Of a stretch of 64,000 nt of DNA, positions 63,500 through 64,000 are shown in pieces. Source of the DNA: Halorhabdus salina. Its GTDB lineage: Archaea > Halobacteriota > Halobacteria > Halobacteriales > Haloarculaceae. The position numbers were made by a program, and so were the translations under genes. The stretch is from the NCBI RefSeq assembly GCF_013839425.1, contig NZ_JACDNP010000006.1:1-64000 (forward strand). The letters are read 5' to 3'. Within the stretch, counting starts at the first letter, position 1; each line of letters opens with the position of its first letter. The notes below the pieces were generated by a model, which was given only the letters and a program-made list of their open reading frames with translations, made no database searches and had not been told where the DNA came from.

Positions 63500-63574
63500 T
63501 GGGTTGGGGCGGATTTGAACCGCCGACCTCCTCCATGTCAAGGAGGTGTCATAACCAACCTAGACTACCAACCC
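63500..63574 (-). tRNA. tRNA-Val(GAC)
   Basis: On the minus strand the acceptor GGGTTGG pairs with CCAACCC, followed by A. The anticodon stem CTCCT/GAGGA (with flanking bases) carries loop TGACATG, anticodon GAC. The T-arm GGCGG-TTCAAAT-CCGCC is perfect. No intron. Confidence 0.95.
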
Positions 63575-63712
63575 GTTCGTTTCGATGTATTCCAACTTCT
63601 CTCACAGATGCAATTGAAGGTTTCGAAACGCAATCGCCCGACTCCACGACCGGGACGGTCCGCTCGTCACCGCTGTTTCACCCGGTATGGCAACTGGTAG
63701 GCCAGGATGGGA

Positions 63713-64000
63713 TCACTGGTAGGCCTGAATTCGTCGGTGGAAGAATCCGGCCGTCAACAGTGCTGCCAGTCCCGTCCCGAGTACGACGAAGATGTACATG
63801 TCCTGAACACCCACCAGATCGGCGATCCAGCCGCCGACCACCTGCCCGAACACCCGCCCCGTTCCGAGACCGAGTGCCGCAAGCAGCGCCTGGGCCGAGG
63901 CACTCATCGCTTCGGGCGCGTATTCGTGGGCGAGTGACACTGATGCAAGTGTAAAGAGGGCAAAACCAGCCCCTTGTGGAATCTGGGCCAGGAAGACGGC
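63713..64000 (-). CDS. MFS transporter, C-terminal part (runs off the window)
   Basis: The 95 visible codons end a major facilitator protein. They cover two to three helices: AVFLAQIPQGAGFALFTLAS, then EYAPEAMSASAQALLAALGLGTGRVFGQVVGGWIADLVG, and MYIFVVLGTGLAALLTAGFF, with a short tail. The wording resembles MFS_1/LacY-like sugar permeases, but the substrate cannot be told. The start lies beyond 64000. Confidence 0.75.
   Translation of the reverse strand, partial: AVFLAQIPQGAGFALFTLASVSLAHEYAPEAMSASAQALLAALGLGTGRVFGQVVGGWIADLVGVQDMYIFVVLGTGLAALLTAGFFHRRIQAYQ

Noticed and set aside
63186-63536. 116-codon minus-strand frame as a possible integrase end
   Set aside because: It runs through the tRNA-Val gene and lacks the catalytic His/Arg/Tyr pattern of tyrosine recombinases.

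Overview
This 64 kb window is chromosomal DNA of a haloarchaeon (class Halobacteria); I cannot place the genus from the sequence alone. The evidence is consistent: GC-rich acidic proteins, leaderless genes with TATA boxes about 27-32 bp before the start codon, Tat lipoproteins, archaeal type IV pilins, an A-type ATP synthase operon, aRF1, the wyosine enzyme Taw1, archaeal CTP-dependent riboflavin kinase, an intron in elongator tRNA-Met, and a B12-dependent ribonucleotide reductase carrying an intein. Most of the window is core genome. Between core blocks lie decayed patches: a tRNA-Met-linked remnant island and three clear protein pseudogenes.

Layout. 0-0.4 kb: repeats and a tRNA-Leu-like fragment. 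0.4-6 kb: HtrA-type protease, then the trpDFEG operon behind a TGTAC-type dyad. 6.3-10.6 kb: NrdJ with a 372-residue intein whose +1 residue is the expected thiyl-radical cysteine. 10.7-13.2 kb: small zinc-finger protein, a TVP38-like membrane protein and two haloarchaeal conserved proteins. 13.35-17.2 kb: intron-containing tRNA-Met, a 22-bp copy of its 3' end, and a patch with a broken zinc-finger gene, a pilin and a lipoprotein. 17.3-19.7 kb: a bacterial-type riboflavin cluster ribE-ribBA-ribH. 20-25 kb: an Nmad3-like protein, an antitoxin-like wHTH protein, two DtxR-family regulators flanking a GDT1-type cation transporter, and an EamA pseudogene. 25-33.4 kb: IlvE, ferredoxin, RibK, Taw1, ArgS, MinD-like ATPase, aRF1.

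33.5-44.7 kb: A-type ATP synthase genes atpH-I-K-E-C-F-A-B on the minus strand. A Brp/Blh retinal-forming dioxygenase gene and a small membrane protein gene sit between atpB and atpD. 44.7-49.5 kb: methyltransferase, pilin, secreted protein, membrane-anchored wHTH protein and prenyl diphosphate synthase. 49.5-55.8 kb: coenzyme A disulfide reductase pseudogene, a 55-residue ferredoxin, DUF1684 protein, NatAB-type ABC exporter, aldo/keto reductase pseudogene. 55.8-63 kb: a complete peptide ABC transporter (dppA, B, C, D, F). 63.5-64 kb: tRNA-Val and the end of an MFS transporter.

The most unusual observation is the transporter's solute-binding protein. Its family-5 fold is circularly permuted: the segment that normally forms the C-terminal third follows the lipoprotein linker directly, and the normal N-terminal part comes after it. 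Other points of note are the candidate operators at trp and at the metalloregulator operon, the bacterial-type riboflavin genes, and two very small proteins (39 and 55 residues).
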